From: Desertibacillus haloalkaliphilus
GTDB taxonomy: Bacteria > Bacillota > Bacilli > Bacillales > KJ1-10-99
DNA length: 64,000 nucleotides
Direction: 5' to 3'
NCBI RefSeq assembly: GCF_019039105.1
Contig: NZ_JAHPIV010000005.1
Location: 124,001-188,000, forward strand
Part shown: in pieces, positions 1-7,097 of the stretch
Layout of the letters: the number at the start of each line of letters is the position of its first letter
How positions within the stretch are numbered: position 1 is the first letter of the stretch
Notes under the pieces: model-generated
Told to the model about the DNA's origin: nothing
The model's input: the letters and a program-made list of their open reading frames with translations, nothing else
Database searches by the model: none
Position numbers and translations under genes: made by a program

Positions 1-1
1 G

Positions 2-172
2 TTAGAGTTTTTAGATATTGTTGCTAGAGAAGGCGTGTGTGGGATGGAACTAGTAGAAGTATCTCCGCCATACGACGTTAGTGATCAAACGGCATTGCTC
101 GGTACACGTTGTATCGCAGATGTTTTAGCAGCAATGGTTGATGCAGGAAAGCTTGGGAAGTCATTTAAATAG
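2..172 (+). CDS. Agmatinase/arginase-family ureohydrolase, C-terminal part
   Basis: The reading frame is open from the window edge and ends at TAG. The visible 56 residues contain GMELVEVSPPYDVSDQTALLG, the C-terminal block of the agmatinase/arginase superfamily, in which manganese-dependent enzymes hydrolyse a guanidino group to release urea. The N-terminal metal-binding motifs lie outside the window, so the substrate (agmatine, guanidinobutyrate or another) cannot be decided. A hairpin terminator follows about 40 bases downstream, so this is the last gene of its transcript. Confidence 0.75.
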   Translation, partial: LEFLDIVAREGVCGMELVEVSPPYDVSDQTALLGTRCIADVLAAMVDAGKLGKSFK

Positions 173-211
173 AGAGTGTACGTCCGAGACCAAAGGTAGT
201 CATACGGCTGG

Positions 212-246
212 CACTGTTCCTCTCATTGTGGACGGTGTTTTTTTTT
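212..246 (+). terminator. Intrinsic terminator after the ureohydrolase gene
   Basis: An imperfect stem (CACTGTTCC with GGACGGTG, one bulged T) encloses a short loop and is followed directly by a run of nine Ts. Confidence 0.7.
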
Positions 247-310
247 ATTGAAGGATACCGAGGGGGGCGTCGGGAAAGAGATGTCATTCATGGAGGCGCT
301 TGCAGGTACT

Positions 311-570
311 GAAGGACAAAACGACTTAAAAAAGGTTGATAGATGTCCTTCATGAAGCTGATGAAGGACAAAGCGGGCAAGAAAAGGATGAGAAATGTCC
401 TTCATGAAGCCGCTGAAGGACAAAATGGGCAAGAAAAGGATGAGAAATGTCCTTCATGAAGCCGCTGAAGGACAAAATGAGCAAGAAAAGGATGAGAAAT
501 GTCCTTCATGAAGCTGATGAAGAACAAAATGAGCAAGAAAAAGACCGATAGATGTCCTTCATGTAAGTCG
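311..570. repeat. Tandem array of five 52-bp palindromic repeat units
   Basis: Units start at 311, 363, 415, 467 and 519, each exactly 52 bases long. Each begins GAAGGACAAA and contains ATGTCCTTCATGAAG. The three central copies are nearly identical and the outer two diverge in the middle. A degenerate half unit lies at about 270-310. Neighbouring units form a 10-bp inverted repeat (TGTCCTTCAT with ATGAAGGACA) around a short spacer, so the array can fold into successive hairpins. Because 52 is not a multiple of three, open frames across it are not maintained in phase. The array is non-coding and lies between a terminator and the next gene. Confidence 0.85.
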
Positions 571-759
571 TTTTGAATGGCGTGCTTCATAGAATAGTGT
601 GAGAATATGGTTGCTTATTGAATTGGTTTCTGTATTGCTGTTTATCTCTCGACGTCCTTTAGATGACGTATGGCTTGAGGGTGTTCTTTTTTTGTGGTTT
701 GTTATGTATGGATAGAACAAAAGAGCTCTAGTATCAAGTTTGCAAAACAGGAGGGGCAT

Positions 760-1608
760 ATGGACGCGATTAATTTAAATGATATTGTTTATGAATACCC
801 AGATTCAACGAAGGCGGTGGATCGTTTATCTTTACAGATACCGATTGGGGCAAAAGTGGCGATCCTTGGACCAAATGGTGCTGGAAAATCGACATTACTA
901 CATCATTTAAATGGCTTAAAACTCCCGCAGGAAGGTTCCGTTACGATTATGGGTGTACCGCTTACGAAAAAAACAGCAAAAACGATCCGGCAAAAAGTAG
1001 GCTTAGTGTTTCAAGATCCTGATGATCAAGTATTCTCAGGTTCAGTTTGGGAGGATGTCCAGTTTGGACCGAGGAATTTAGGCTTATCAGAAGAAGAAAT
1101 TCATGAGGTTTGTGAAGTTGCCTTGGGTTCTGTCGGTATGCGTGAGTTTAAGACAAAGGCGCCATATCATTTAAGTTATGGGCAAAAAAAACGAGTGGCG
1201 ATTGCGGGGATATTAGCGATGAAACCTGAAATTGTTATTTTGGATGAACCGATGGCCTACCTTGATCCAGTTGGCCAAGATGAAGTAGCTGGACTTTTAC
1301 AGGGGTTGCATTTTATGGGTAAAACGATCATTCTATCGACACATGATGTAGATTTTGCAGCCTCCTGGGCTGATCATATTATTCTGATGAGAGAAGGGAA
1401 GCTACTTGCTATGGGAGGACCAGATTTATTAGTTGATGAGGAATTAATAAGAAAGGCCAATTTACATTTACCGAGGATTGCACGCCTATTTCGGATGCTT
1501 CCGTCTTATGAGGCCGCAGAACTACCGAAGAATGAACAAGAAGCACTGCGCACATTAGAAGGGATGGTTAATGTTAACGAATGGCAGAGTGGTCGGTATG
1601 CAAAATAG
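760..1608 (+). CDS. Energy-coupling factor type ABC transporter ATPase (CbiO/EcfA-like), orphan
   Basis: This 282-residue ATPase has Walker A GPNGAGKST, a Q-loop with the CbiO/EcfA signature FQDPDDQVFSGSVWEDVQFGP, the ABC signature LSYGQKKRVAIAG and Walker B IVILDEPMAYLD. The family forms the cytoplasmic motor of ECF or cobalt/nickel importers and normally works with a T component and an S component (or CbiM/CbiN). None of these is encoded nearby. The start is ATG 760, seven bases after CAGGAGGGG; upstream in-frame starts have no ribosome binding site. It may serve partners elsewhere. The family call is firm and the substrate unknown. Confidence 0.85.
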   Translation: MDAINLNDIVYEYPDSTKAVDRLSLQIPIGAKVAILGPNGAGKSTLLHHLNGLKLPQEGSVTIMGVPLTKKTAKTIRQKVGLVFQDPDDQVFSGSVWEDVQFGPRNLGLSEEEIHEVCEVALGSVGMREFKTKAPYHLSYGQKKRVAIAGILAMKPEIVILDEPMAYLDPVGQDEVAGLLQGLHFMGKTIILSTHDVDFAASWADHIILMREGKLLAMGGPDLLVDEELIRKANLHLPRIARLFRMLPSYEAAELPKNEQEALRTLEGMVNVNEWQSGRYAK

Positions 1609-1639
1609 CCACACTCATTCCTCATCAACGTAAAAGATA

Positions 1640-1870
1640 TTAAACTTGTGCTTGAGCCTGATCGACAGCGTCTGGGTCGTTCGTTAAGTTAGCATTGTTA
1701 AATTGTAATGGACTGAAGTTGGCATCCCCTGGTTGCCCATAACCGACATTAAGTTTCGAGTTTGCTTGGTGTCCTTTATGAACAGCATGACCGAAGTTCA
1801 TTGAGGCATTGTTCGACGTTTGGTTAATCCTAATCCCAAGGATATTGTTCATATGTGTAAAGAATGTCAT
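1640..1870 (-). CDS. GerPA/GerPF-family small spore protein (YpzD-like), copy 1
   Basis: This 76-residue protein has the GerPA/GerPF layout: an N-terminal NNILGIRIN strand motif, then SMNFGHAVHKGHQANSK and a glycine-rich segment with PGDANFSPLQFNN. GerP proteins are made in the mother cell and help germinants cross the spore coat. The protein is a close paralogue of the one at 3462-3683. A GGGGG site lies only two bases before the ATG, an unusually short spacing, and a second in-frame ATG lies six codons later. A sigma-K-like -10 element lies just upstream. The family call is good; the exact role is inferred. Confidence 0.8.
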   Translation of the reverse strand: MTFFTHMNNILGIRINQTSNNASMNFGHAVHKGHQANSKLNVGYGQPGDANFSPLQFNNANLTNDPDAVDQAQAQV

Positions 1871-1896
1871 CGCCCCCTAACTTTACTTTACTCTTT

Positions 1897-1905
1897 CATC
1901 GTATG
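1897..1905 (-). promoter_or_regulatory. Possible sigma-K -10 element for the GerP-like gene
   Basis: On the minus strand CATACGATG matches the sigma-K -10 consensus CATANNNTA with one mismatch, 27 bases before the start. A TACA motif lies 15 bases further upstream at the expected -35 position (consensus mACm). Confidence 0.4.
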
Positions 1906-2067
1906 TATCATTTGTAAGGATGTACCTATCTTTTAAAAATTTCTGGGTAAAACGTATAAAAGATAAGAAGTGGATATTCCCTAACCGTAACTCTTAATTG
2001 GATAGGCACAGCATTGTTGACTGGAGCATATGTATATGTAAAAGGAGTAGGCGTAAGGGGGAGGCGT

Positions 2068-2499
2068 ATGAACAATTATTTACCAAACAATTGGAAGGAT
2101 ATGTTGCCGAAATTTTTAGGTGATGATTTCTTTTCAAACTTTGAAAACTTAGCCAATGATAATAGCCCTGCAAAAGTTAATATCTATGAAACAGGCAATG
2201 AATTATTATGTGTTTTTTCCTTGCCAGGCTTAAAACTTGAAGACGTTGATATTTATGCCTACGAGCGCACGCTTGAAGTAAGGGGATCTGTTCACGTTGA
2301 TTTTAGTGGGTTTCGTCTCATTCAAGAAGAAATTCCACAAGGACCATTTAAGCGCACATTAGAATTACCTTATCCAGTTCGTGATGATAAAGTTGATGCG
2401 GCATTTCAGCGTGGCTTATTAGTGATCCACTTACATCGCTTGATTCGTTCAAACCAAGCGAAACAAAAGATAAACATAAAGAATTTGGATGAAGAATGA
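2068..2499 (+). CDS. Hsp20/alpha-crystallin family protein
   Basis: This 143-residue protein has the alpha-crystallin fold pattern: PAKVNIYETGNELLCVFSLPG, then LEDVDIYAYERTLEVRGSV, and a final strand with GLLVIHLHR. Small heat-shock proteins bind unfolding proteins without ATP. In Bacillus some members (CotM, CotP) are spore coat components, and spore genes flank this one, but nothing in the sequence proves coat location. The start is ATG 2068, preceded by GGGGGAGG. Its 3' end converges on a minus-strand spore gene through a shared terminator. Confidence 0.8.
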   Translation: MNNYLPNNWKDMLPKFLGDDFFSNFENLANDNSPAKVNIYETGNELLCVFSLPGLKLEDVDIYAYERTLEVRGSVHVDFSGFRLIQEEIPQGPFKRTLELPYPVRDDKVDAAFQRGLLVIHLHRLIRSNQAKQKINIKNLDEE

Positions 2500-2515
2500 C
2501 AGTTTCTTTAATATG

Positions 2516-2576
2516 AAAAGACCAAAGACCATTTTATCTAGAAAAGATTCGATGGTCTTTGGTCTTTTGTTTTTTA
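2516..2576. terminator. Bidirectional terminator between Hsp20 and GerPC-like genes
   Basis: A 17-bp near-perfect stem (AAAAGACCAAAGACCAT with its complement) is flanked by A-rich and T-rich sequence on both sides, so it can end transcripts from either strand. Confidence 0.85.
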
Positions 2577-3077
2577 TGTTTGGTTCGTATTAGCATTTGT
2601 TACTTCAGGCCCTTCTTCGTTTTCTAGGTCTTCCATTTCATTAAACTCCTCTGTATTCAAATCATTAAATGTAATGTCTTCATGCTCTTTAATGAGTTCT
2701 TTAATGTTTTCTGGGTCTGTAAGTGCGGTCATTCCAATATTAAGTGTCCCCGACAATTCTTTAACCGTTAGTTCTTGAACCTTGTAGTTGATGTTTTCGA
2801 TATTAATCGGTTGAATGGACTCCAATTTTTCTTTTAGTTGCTGGTTTTCTTCTTCAATTTCTTCGATTTTCTTTTGGAGTTTTTCTAATAATGCTAGAGT
2901 TTGATTAGGCTTGACCTCATTTAGGTCTTCATTTTCTTCATTTTTTTTATTGTTGGTTGCTTTAGGTAAATATGGATCATCTGTTTGGTAAGTAGATTGC
3001 GGATAATCATATGTGGGTTGTTCGTAATCCCAAGCTTTTGGTTGAAAATAGGGATAACCCCAATTATAGTAATGAAT
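2574..3077 (-). CDS. GerPC-like spore germination protein with apparent ATT start
   Basis: The frame encodes 167 residues. It opens with an aromatic and Q/P/Y-rich segment (HYYNWGYPYFQ), continues through an acidic linker and a predicted coiled coil (LEKLQKKIEEIEEENQQLK), and ends with INIENINYKVQELTVKELSGTLNIGMTAL, the conserved block of GerPC. The only canonical start in frame is TTG at 2825, which would remove the coiled coil and all of the N-terminus. The frame stays open to 3077, where an ATT codon sits eight bases after GGGGG. I therefore propose ATT initiation. An ATA two codons upstream is the alternative. The family call is good; the start is an inference. Confidence 0.7.
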   Translation of the reverse strand: MHYYNWGYPYFQPKAWDYEQPTYDYPQSTYQTDDPYLPKATNNKKNEENEDLNEVKPNQTLALLEKLQKKIEEIEEENQQLKEKLESIQPINIENINYKVQELTVKELSGTLNIGMTALTDPENIKELIKEHEDITFNDLNTEEFNEMEDLENEEGPEVTNANTNQT

Positions 3078-3107
3078 CGATATCGCCCCCTATTGTGACT
3101 CTCTACT

Positions 3108-3116
3108 TACTCTATG
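3108..3116 (-). promoter_or_regulatory. Possible sigma-K -10 element for the GerPC-like gene
   Basis: On the minus strand CATAGAGTA matches CATANNNTA exactly, about 31 bases before the proposed ATT start. No clear -35 AC is at ideal spacing. Confidence 0.4.
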
Positions 3117-3167
3117 GCTTTGTTGATTGATACATGACTTGTATTTTTGCGCACTGAGAGTGGGAAT

Positions 3168-3395
3168 TTAATTCGATTGTGGGGGTAAGCCAAGTGTTCC
3201 AATCTCAATGATTTCGTTTTCTTCATCATTATTTTCATTATTGTTGTTCTCTTCCTTAGGCTCAATCTCTTCATAAAAGGGCTTCGGAAACCGAGCGGAT
3301 GAGGAATGGTTGTCAGTAAAGACCGTTTTCCCGATATTTAAAGATCCGATTGTACTAATCGAGTTAATCCTGATCGTTTTAATATTGATTTGCAT
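3168..3395 (-). CDS. Small GerP-family protein
   Basis: The 75-residue product starts MQINIKTIRINSISTIGSLNIGKTVF, the beta-strand pattern (I-x-I-N-S-I-S, G-S-L-N-I-G) seen in the small GerP proteins, followed by an acidic N/E-rich tail. Which of GerPA/B/D/E/F it corresponds to cannot be decided. The start is ATG 3395 with AAAGGA nine bases upstream. It lies downstream of a GerPA/F paralogue on the same strand and may be read from the same transcript through the intervening hairpin. Confidence 0.65.
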   Translation of the reverse strand: MQINIKTIRINSISTIGSLNIGKTVFTDNHSSSARFPKPFYEEIEPKEENNNNENNDEENEIIEIGTLGLPPQSN

Positions 3396-3415
3396 ACGCT
3401 TAAGTCCTTTCTATT

Positions 3416-3450
3416 GGCTCTGTTAGCATAGGCGATCATCTAACAGAGCC
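3416..3450 (-). other. Intercistronic hairpin between two GerP-like genes
   Basis: A perfect 11-bp stem (GGCTCTGTTAG with CTAACAGAGCC) encloses a 13-base loop. No T-run follows on either strand, so it is more likely an RNA-stability or partial-termination element than a full terminator. Confidence 0.55.
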
Positions 3451-3461
3451 TTGATTTAGAA

Positions 3462-3683
3462 TTAAATCTGCGCTTGCGCTTGATCTTTTACATCAGGATC
3501 ATTTACAAGATTGGCATTGTTAAATTGAAGTGGACTATAGTTTGCATCGCCTGCTTGGAAATAACCGACACTCATTTTTACATTCGCTTGATGGCCTTTG
3601 TGAACGGTGTTCCCAAAGTTAATTGAGGCGTTATTTGAGGCATTATTCACCCGAATACCAACAATGTTATTCACGTGTGTCAA
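3462..3683 (-). CDS. GerPA/GerPF-family small spore protein (YpzD-like), copy 2
   Basis: This 73-residue protein is nearly collinear with copy 1. It shares NN(I)VGIRVN, SINFGNTVHKGHQAN, GDANYSPLQFNNANL and the DQAQAQ C-terminus. The start is TTG 3683, eight bases after GGGAGG; no ATG is available. It heads a minus-strand group leading into the GerP-like gene at 3395. The strong similarity implies a recent local duplication. A role in spore coat permeability to germinants is inferred from the family. Confidence 0.8.
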   Translation of the reverse strand: MTHVNNIVGIRVNNASNNASINFGNTVHKGHQANVKMSVGYFQAGDANYSPLQFNNANLVNDPDVKDQAQAQI

Positions 3684-3715
3684 CGTAACATCCTCCCGAA
3701 TATTAGCCTTACTAA

Positions 3716-3724
3716 TAACCTATG
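3716..3724 (-). promoter_or_regulatory. Possible sigma-K -10 element for GerP copy 2
   Basis: On the minus strand CATAGGTTA matches CATANNNTA exactly. It lies 33 bases before the TTG start and about 20 before the ribosome binding site. Confidence 0.4.
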
Positions 3725-3798
3725 ATTTCTTATGGGCGGATGACACAAGTGAAAACCAATCAAATATATTTTATATGAAGATTGGTTTAGGTTTGCAC

Positions 3799-4119
3799 TT
3801 AAAAGTCTCCCCGTAAAGCGCGTACATAGCCTTCCTTCGTTGGTACCTCTCCGCTTTCCAATGATTCTTGGATAAACTCACGTAATCGTTGGTTTTGTTG
3901 GAACATTTGTTCATTTGCTGCAGTTAAATAGTCAACTTTTAATTGTAAAGAACGCATCGAATCAAGTTCCATCTTCTGTGGATGAGGATCTTTTTGACTA
4001 TCTTGTTGCTCTTTCGTGAGATTAACAATTTGAGACTCAAGATCTTTTTTGGTGTCTACGATCATTTTCTCTAACCGATTTAGATAGCCTTCAATTTGTT
4101 CAACCTTCCGTTCCATCAA
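3799..4119 (-). CDS. Small coiled-coil protein of unknown function
   Basis: The product is 106 residues. Residues 1-45 (MERKVEQIEGYLNRLEKM..DTKKDLESQIVNLTKEQQD) and 50-90 show heptad patterns typical of a coiled coil, and the tail is ESLESGEVPTKEGYVRALRGDF. I do not recognise the family. Two starts are possible, TTG 4119 (nine bases after AGGTGG) and the adjacent ATG 4116. It lies upstream of the GerP-like group on the same strand, so a sporulation role is plausible by context only. Confidence 0.6.
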   Translation of the reverse strand: MMERKVEQIEGYLNRLEKMIVDTKKDLESQIVNLTKEQQDSQKDPHPQKMELDSMRSLQLKVDYLTAANEQMFQQNQRLREFIQESLESGEVPTKEGYVRALRGDF

Positions 4120-4300
4120 CGTCGGACACCACCTTTTAATTCTACTTCTCCTATGGTGTATGAACTGATGGTTTTTTTTATAACCAACAAGTGGTATTTG
4201 TTATGGTGCTGTACATTTGTCAATTGTTGTTCGCATTTTTTTCCATCTGTTTGTAAATAGTAAAGGTAAATAGATTGTTTTTCTAATATAGGAGGAAATC

Positions 4301-5386
4301 ATGCCAGCCATTCTATCTGTTAGTACGCATAAACCAGAACATACAGTGACTCAGGAAGAAGCGATTGAACTGGCTAGAGAGACATTTCGGGAAGAATTTG
4401 TTGATATTGAGCGTCTGCTTCGTGTGTTTAATAATGGCCAAATTAAGCAACGTCACTTTGCGATGCCACTTCACTGGTACGATAAGGAGCATTCCTTTAA
4501 GGAGAGAAATGATTTATATGTAGAATGTGCGGTCAATTATGGTGTATCAGCCGTTAAGAAATGTCTAGAGAATCAACTTTTCTTAAAACATCGAATTGAT
4601 TGTCGTGAGATCGATGCCATTTATTTCATCTCAAGTACAGGACTGTCTACCCCCAGTATTGAGGCGAGAATAGCAAACCGTCTACCTTTTAAATCAGATG
4701 TGAAGCGGATTCCGATTTGGGGTCTCGGCTGTGCTGGTGGTGCGGCTGGAATTAGCCGTGCCTATGAACATTGCTTAGCCTATCCGACATCGAAAGTACT
4801 CGTCGTTTGTATCGAGTTATGTAGTCTAACCTTTCAGAGAGATGATCAAACGAAAAGTAACTTAATTGGTACGTCTCTATTTGCTGATGGGGCCGCATGC
4901 GTTTTACTTGTTGGTGACGAAGTAAGAGATAGGTTGTCAAAACATCAGTCACTCCCACATATTGTCGCTACGAACTCACAATTATTGCCCGATTCAGAAG
5001 ATGTGATGGGGTGGGATGTTGAAGATGATGGCTTGTATGTTGTCTTTGCAAGAAGTATCCCGATTTTGGTTGAGCAGTGGTTTTCCACGATTGTTGAGCA
5101 GTTTTTACAAAGCCATCAGTTGACAGTTGATCATGTTGATTATTTTATTGCCCATCCGGGAGGGAAGAAAGTGCTAGATGCTTATGATCAGATGTTCGAC
5201 TCGAAGCGAGACATGACATCCATCTCTCGGGAAGTCCTTAAGCACAATGGAAATATGTCGTCTCCAACGGTTTTATATGTGTTGCTTGAGTTTATGAAAC
5301 AATTACCACAAGCAGGGAAGACCGGACTTATCGGGGCTTTAGGGCCGGGGTTTAGTTCGGAGCTACTCTTGGTAGAGTGGAGATAG
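4301..5386 (+). CDS. bpsA: Type III polyketide synthase (alkylpyrone synthase)
   Basis: This 361-residue thiolase-fold enzyme belongs to the chalcone/stilbene synthase family. The catalytic triad is visible: Cys144 in WGLGCAGGAAG, His285 in YFIAHPGGKK and Asn318 in HNGNMSSPT. In B. subtilis BpsA condenses long-chain acyl-CoA with malonyl-CoA to give triketide and tetraketide alkylpyrones. The start is ATG 4301, preceded by AGGAGG. The methyltransferase gene bpsB follows after 11 bases, the same pairing as in B. subtilis, which supports the assignment. Confidence 0.9.
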   Translation: MPAILSVSTHKPEHTVTQEEAIELARETFREEFVDIERLLRVFNNGQIKQRHFAMPLHWYDKEHSFKERNDLYVECAVNYGVSAVKKCLENQLFLKHRIDCREIDAIYFISSTGLSTPSIEARIANRLPFKSDVKRIPIWGLGCAGGAAGISRAYEHCLAYPTSKVLVVCIELCSLTFQRDDQTKSNLIGTSLFADGAACVLLVGDEVRDRLSKHQSLPHIVATNSQLLPDSEDVMGWDVEDDGLYVVFARSIPILVEQWFSTIVEQFLQSHQLTVDHVDYFIAHPGGKKVLDAYDQMFDSKRDMTSISREVLKHNGNMSSPTVLYVLLEFMKQLPQAGKTGLIGALGPGFSSELLLVEWR

Positions 5387-5397
5387 GAGGTCATTGG

Positions 5398-5955
5398 ATG
5401 GCACTGTTTTTCATGCTGATTAGCGTGGTGATCGTACAGCGAATGATTGAGCTTTTGATTGCAAATAAAAATGCGCTAGTGATAAAGGAAAAAGGCGGTT
5501 ATGAAGTTGGTAGAGAGCATTACAAATATATTGTTGCTCTCCATATCGGTTTTTTTGCCTCGTTCGTGTCAGAAGTTCTGTTATTTGATCGGTCGTTATT
5601 TACTTGGTGGTGGTTCCCGCTTCTTCTTTTTGGAGCAGCCCAACTAGCGCGGGCATGGAGCTTGTCTTCGTTAGGGGTATTTTGGAATACAAGAATTATT
5701 GTCCTACCTGGGGCTGAGGTTATTGCCAAAGGACCTTATCGATTTATGAAACACCCTAACTATGTCATTGTTGCTACAGAGTTGATTGCATTACCACTAT
5801 TGTTTCAGGCTTATGTAACAGCGGTTGTATTTACGATTCTAAATGCGGTAATGATGATCATTCGAATACCGATTGAAGAGAGAGCCTTAATGGAGGCGAC
5901 AAATTATCAAAAGGTATTTCAAAGCCAATTTCGATTTTTTCCTAAATTTAAATAA
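5398..5955 (+). CDS. bpsB: Isoprenylcysteine carboxyl methyltransferase-family protein (alkylpyrone O-methyltransferase)
   Basis: This 185-residue integral membrane protein has about four to five hydrophobic segments and the ICMT-family C-terminal block GPYRFMKHPNY followed by a conserved E-R pair (IEERALME). BpsB methylates the alkylpyrones made by BpsA to methyl ethers. The start ATG 5398 is seven bases after AGGAGG; an upstream in-frame ATG inside bpsA has no ribosome binding site. It is cotranscribed with bpsA and followed by a terminator. Confidence 0.88.
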   Translation: MALFFMLISVVIVQRMIELLIANKNALVIKEKGGYEVGREHYKYIVALHIGFFASFVSEVLLFDRSLFTWWWFPLLLFGAAQLARAWSLSSLGVFWNTRIIVLPGAEVIAKGPYRFMKHPNYVIVATELIALPLLFQAYVTAVVFTILNAVMMIIRIPIEERALMEATNYQKVFQSQFRFFPKFK

Positions 5956-5973
5956 AGGCGTTTACCTAAAGAT

Positions 5974-6024
5974 AGGATGCCCCAAATGATGATGGAAATC
6001 ACTTTTCTGGGACATCCTTTTTTT
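5974..6024 (+). terminator. Terminator after bpsAB
   Basis: A stem of AGGATG-CCCCA with TGGGACATCCT is followed by seven or more Ts. Confidence 0.8.
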
Positions 6025-6044
6025 ATTTTCGGTGCTGCTGCTCC

Positions 6045-6353
6045 TTAATCAAATGGTTGATCTTTCTTTAGGTTGTTTTCCGATTCCTCGTTATCATCCT
6101 CTTCGTTAAATAGCTGTTCAATCGCTTTCTCGGACACACTTTCTATAGGACTATTAGTTTCTTCATCGTTTTCATTTTCTTTAGGAGGACAGCAAATGTT
6201 AAATTCGTCGCCAATAATATATTCTCCAGCAACAAACTTTGAGTTGGCTTGGTGGCCCTTATGAATCGAGGGGCCAAAGTTAATGGAACCTCCTCGAGCA
6301 TGATTGATGCTTAAGTGATGAATATTGGTTTGATGCCGATATTTTCTCATCAT
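6045..6353 (-). CDS. GerP-family protein with HKGHQAN motif and acidic tail
   Basis: The product is 102 residues. Residues 10-45 (NIHHLSINHARGGSINFGPSIHKGHQANSK) match the strand and HKGHQAN motifs of the two GerPA/F-like proteins at 1640 and 3462. A CPPKENENDEE acidic tail makes it longer. The start is ATG 6353, five bases after GGAGG; the GTG six codons upstream overlaps the ribosome binding site and is unlikely. It is monocistronic on the minus strand. A spore role is inferred from the family and the promoter. Confidence 0.7.
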   Translation of the reverse strand: MMRKYRHQTNIHHLSINHARGGSINFGPSIHKGHQANSKFVAGEYIIGDEFNICCPPKENENDEETNSPIESVSEKAIEQLFNEEDDNEESENNLKKDQPFD

Positions 6354-6383
6354 CCTTACCTCCCTCGTCACTGTCCTTTCTTT

Positions 6384-6392
6384 ATTAGTATG
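6384..6392 (-). promoter_or_regulatory. Possible sigma-K promoter for the 6045-6353 gene
   Basis: On the minus strand CATACTAATA lies about 31 bases before the start, with a TACA motif 16 bases upstream. The fit to mACm-N15/16-CATANNNTA is partial. Confidence 0.3.
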
Positions 6393-6553
6393 AAAACCGG
6401 GACAACCTTGTATAGATTACAATCACTTCATAGTTAAAGTTGGGTGGTTGTCTGATGATAAGATTGGAATGACAAAAAATTCTCGGTACAAATACCAAAA
6501 TCAATTGTTTTTGAATATGAATATGATGACATCTGCTTAGAGGAGGAATATCA

Positions 6554-6979
6554 TTGAAAACTCACCATTGTAAACATGGAGAAACGCTATATGTATTAGC
6601 AGAGAAGTATGATATTGATGTTAACTTACTGCTTAACTATAACCAACATATTCATGATCCGGCTAGCATTCTTGAGGGTACACAAGTAATCATCCCGTCA
6701 ATGTCAGGTCATAAGGGTTTACACAAGCACCATTCAGTTACAAAAGGAAATGTCTGTGCCTATGTTAGTGACGAACCTATTAAATATAAAAAGCTGACAA
6801 ATGTCCTCTGGCCATCGCAAGACTATGCTGTAGGTTATGGATCACATACTACGCTTACCCCTTACGATCAGAGCATACACCTCCCATACCGATCTGCACA
6901 GCAACAGCAGCTTCAAACGAGCTATCAGCAAATGAATTTTTATCCTCAGTATTACTATCCGAATGGGTATTATTATTAA
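6554..6979 (+). CDS. LysM-domain protein, SafA-like spore coat type
   Basis: The 141-residue product has an N-terminal LysM domain (residues 1-50, KHGETLYVLAEKYDIDVNLLLNYN..ILEGTQVIIPS) that should bind peptidoglycan or cortex. A C-terminal region rich in Q, Y, P and H follows (QQQLQTSYQQMNFYPQYYYPNGYYY), as in coat assembly proteins. SafA of B. subtilis has the same order of parts. There is no signal peptide, consistent with a mother-cell protein. The start is TTG 6554, seven bases after AGGAGG. The LysM domain is certain; the coat role is inferred. Confidence 0.75.
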   Translation: MKTHHCKHGETLYVLAEKYDIDVNLLLNYNQHIHDPASILEGTQVIIPSMSGHKGLHKHHSVTKGNVCAYVSDEPIKYKKLTNVLWPSQDYAVGYGSHTTLTPYDQSIHLPYRSAQQQQLQTSYQQMNFYPQYYYPNGYYY

Positions 6980-7097
6980 CGATCTTTCATTGATAACGTA
7001 AGCTGGGGACTGCGAGAGCTAATTCCGCTGTTATCATAAACAACATAGCACCCTACTGCATAGTTTATTAGTAGTTAGCATCAAAGGGGGTGTTCTT

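Noticed and set aside
311-570. CRISPR array
   Set aside because: The units are tandem without unique spacers, each unit is self-palindromic over its length, and no cas genes are nearby.
223-590. Minus-strand reading frames with repeated HEGHLS-like peptides across the 52-bp repeats
   Set aside because: The repeat length is not a multiple of three, the frames have no ribosome binding sites, and the peptides simply reflect the nucleotide repeat.
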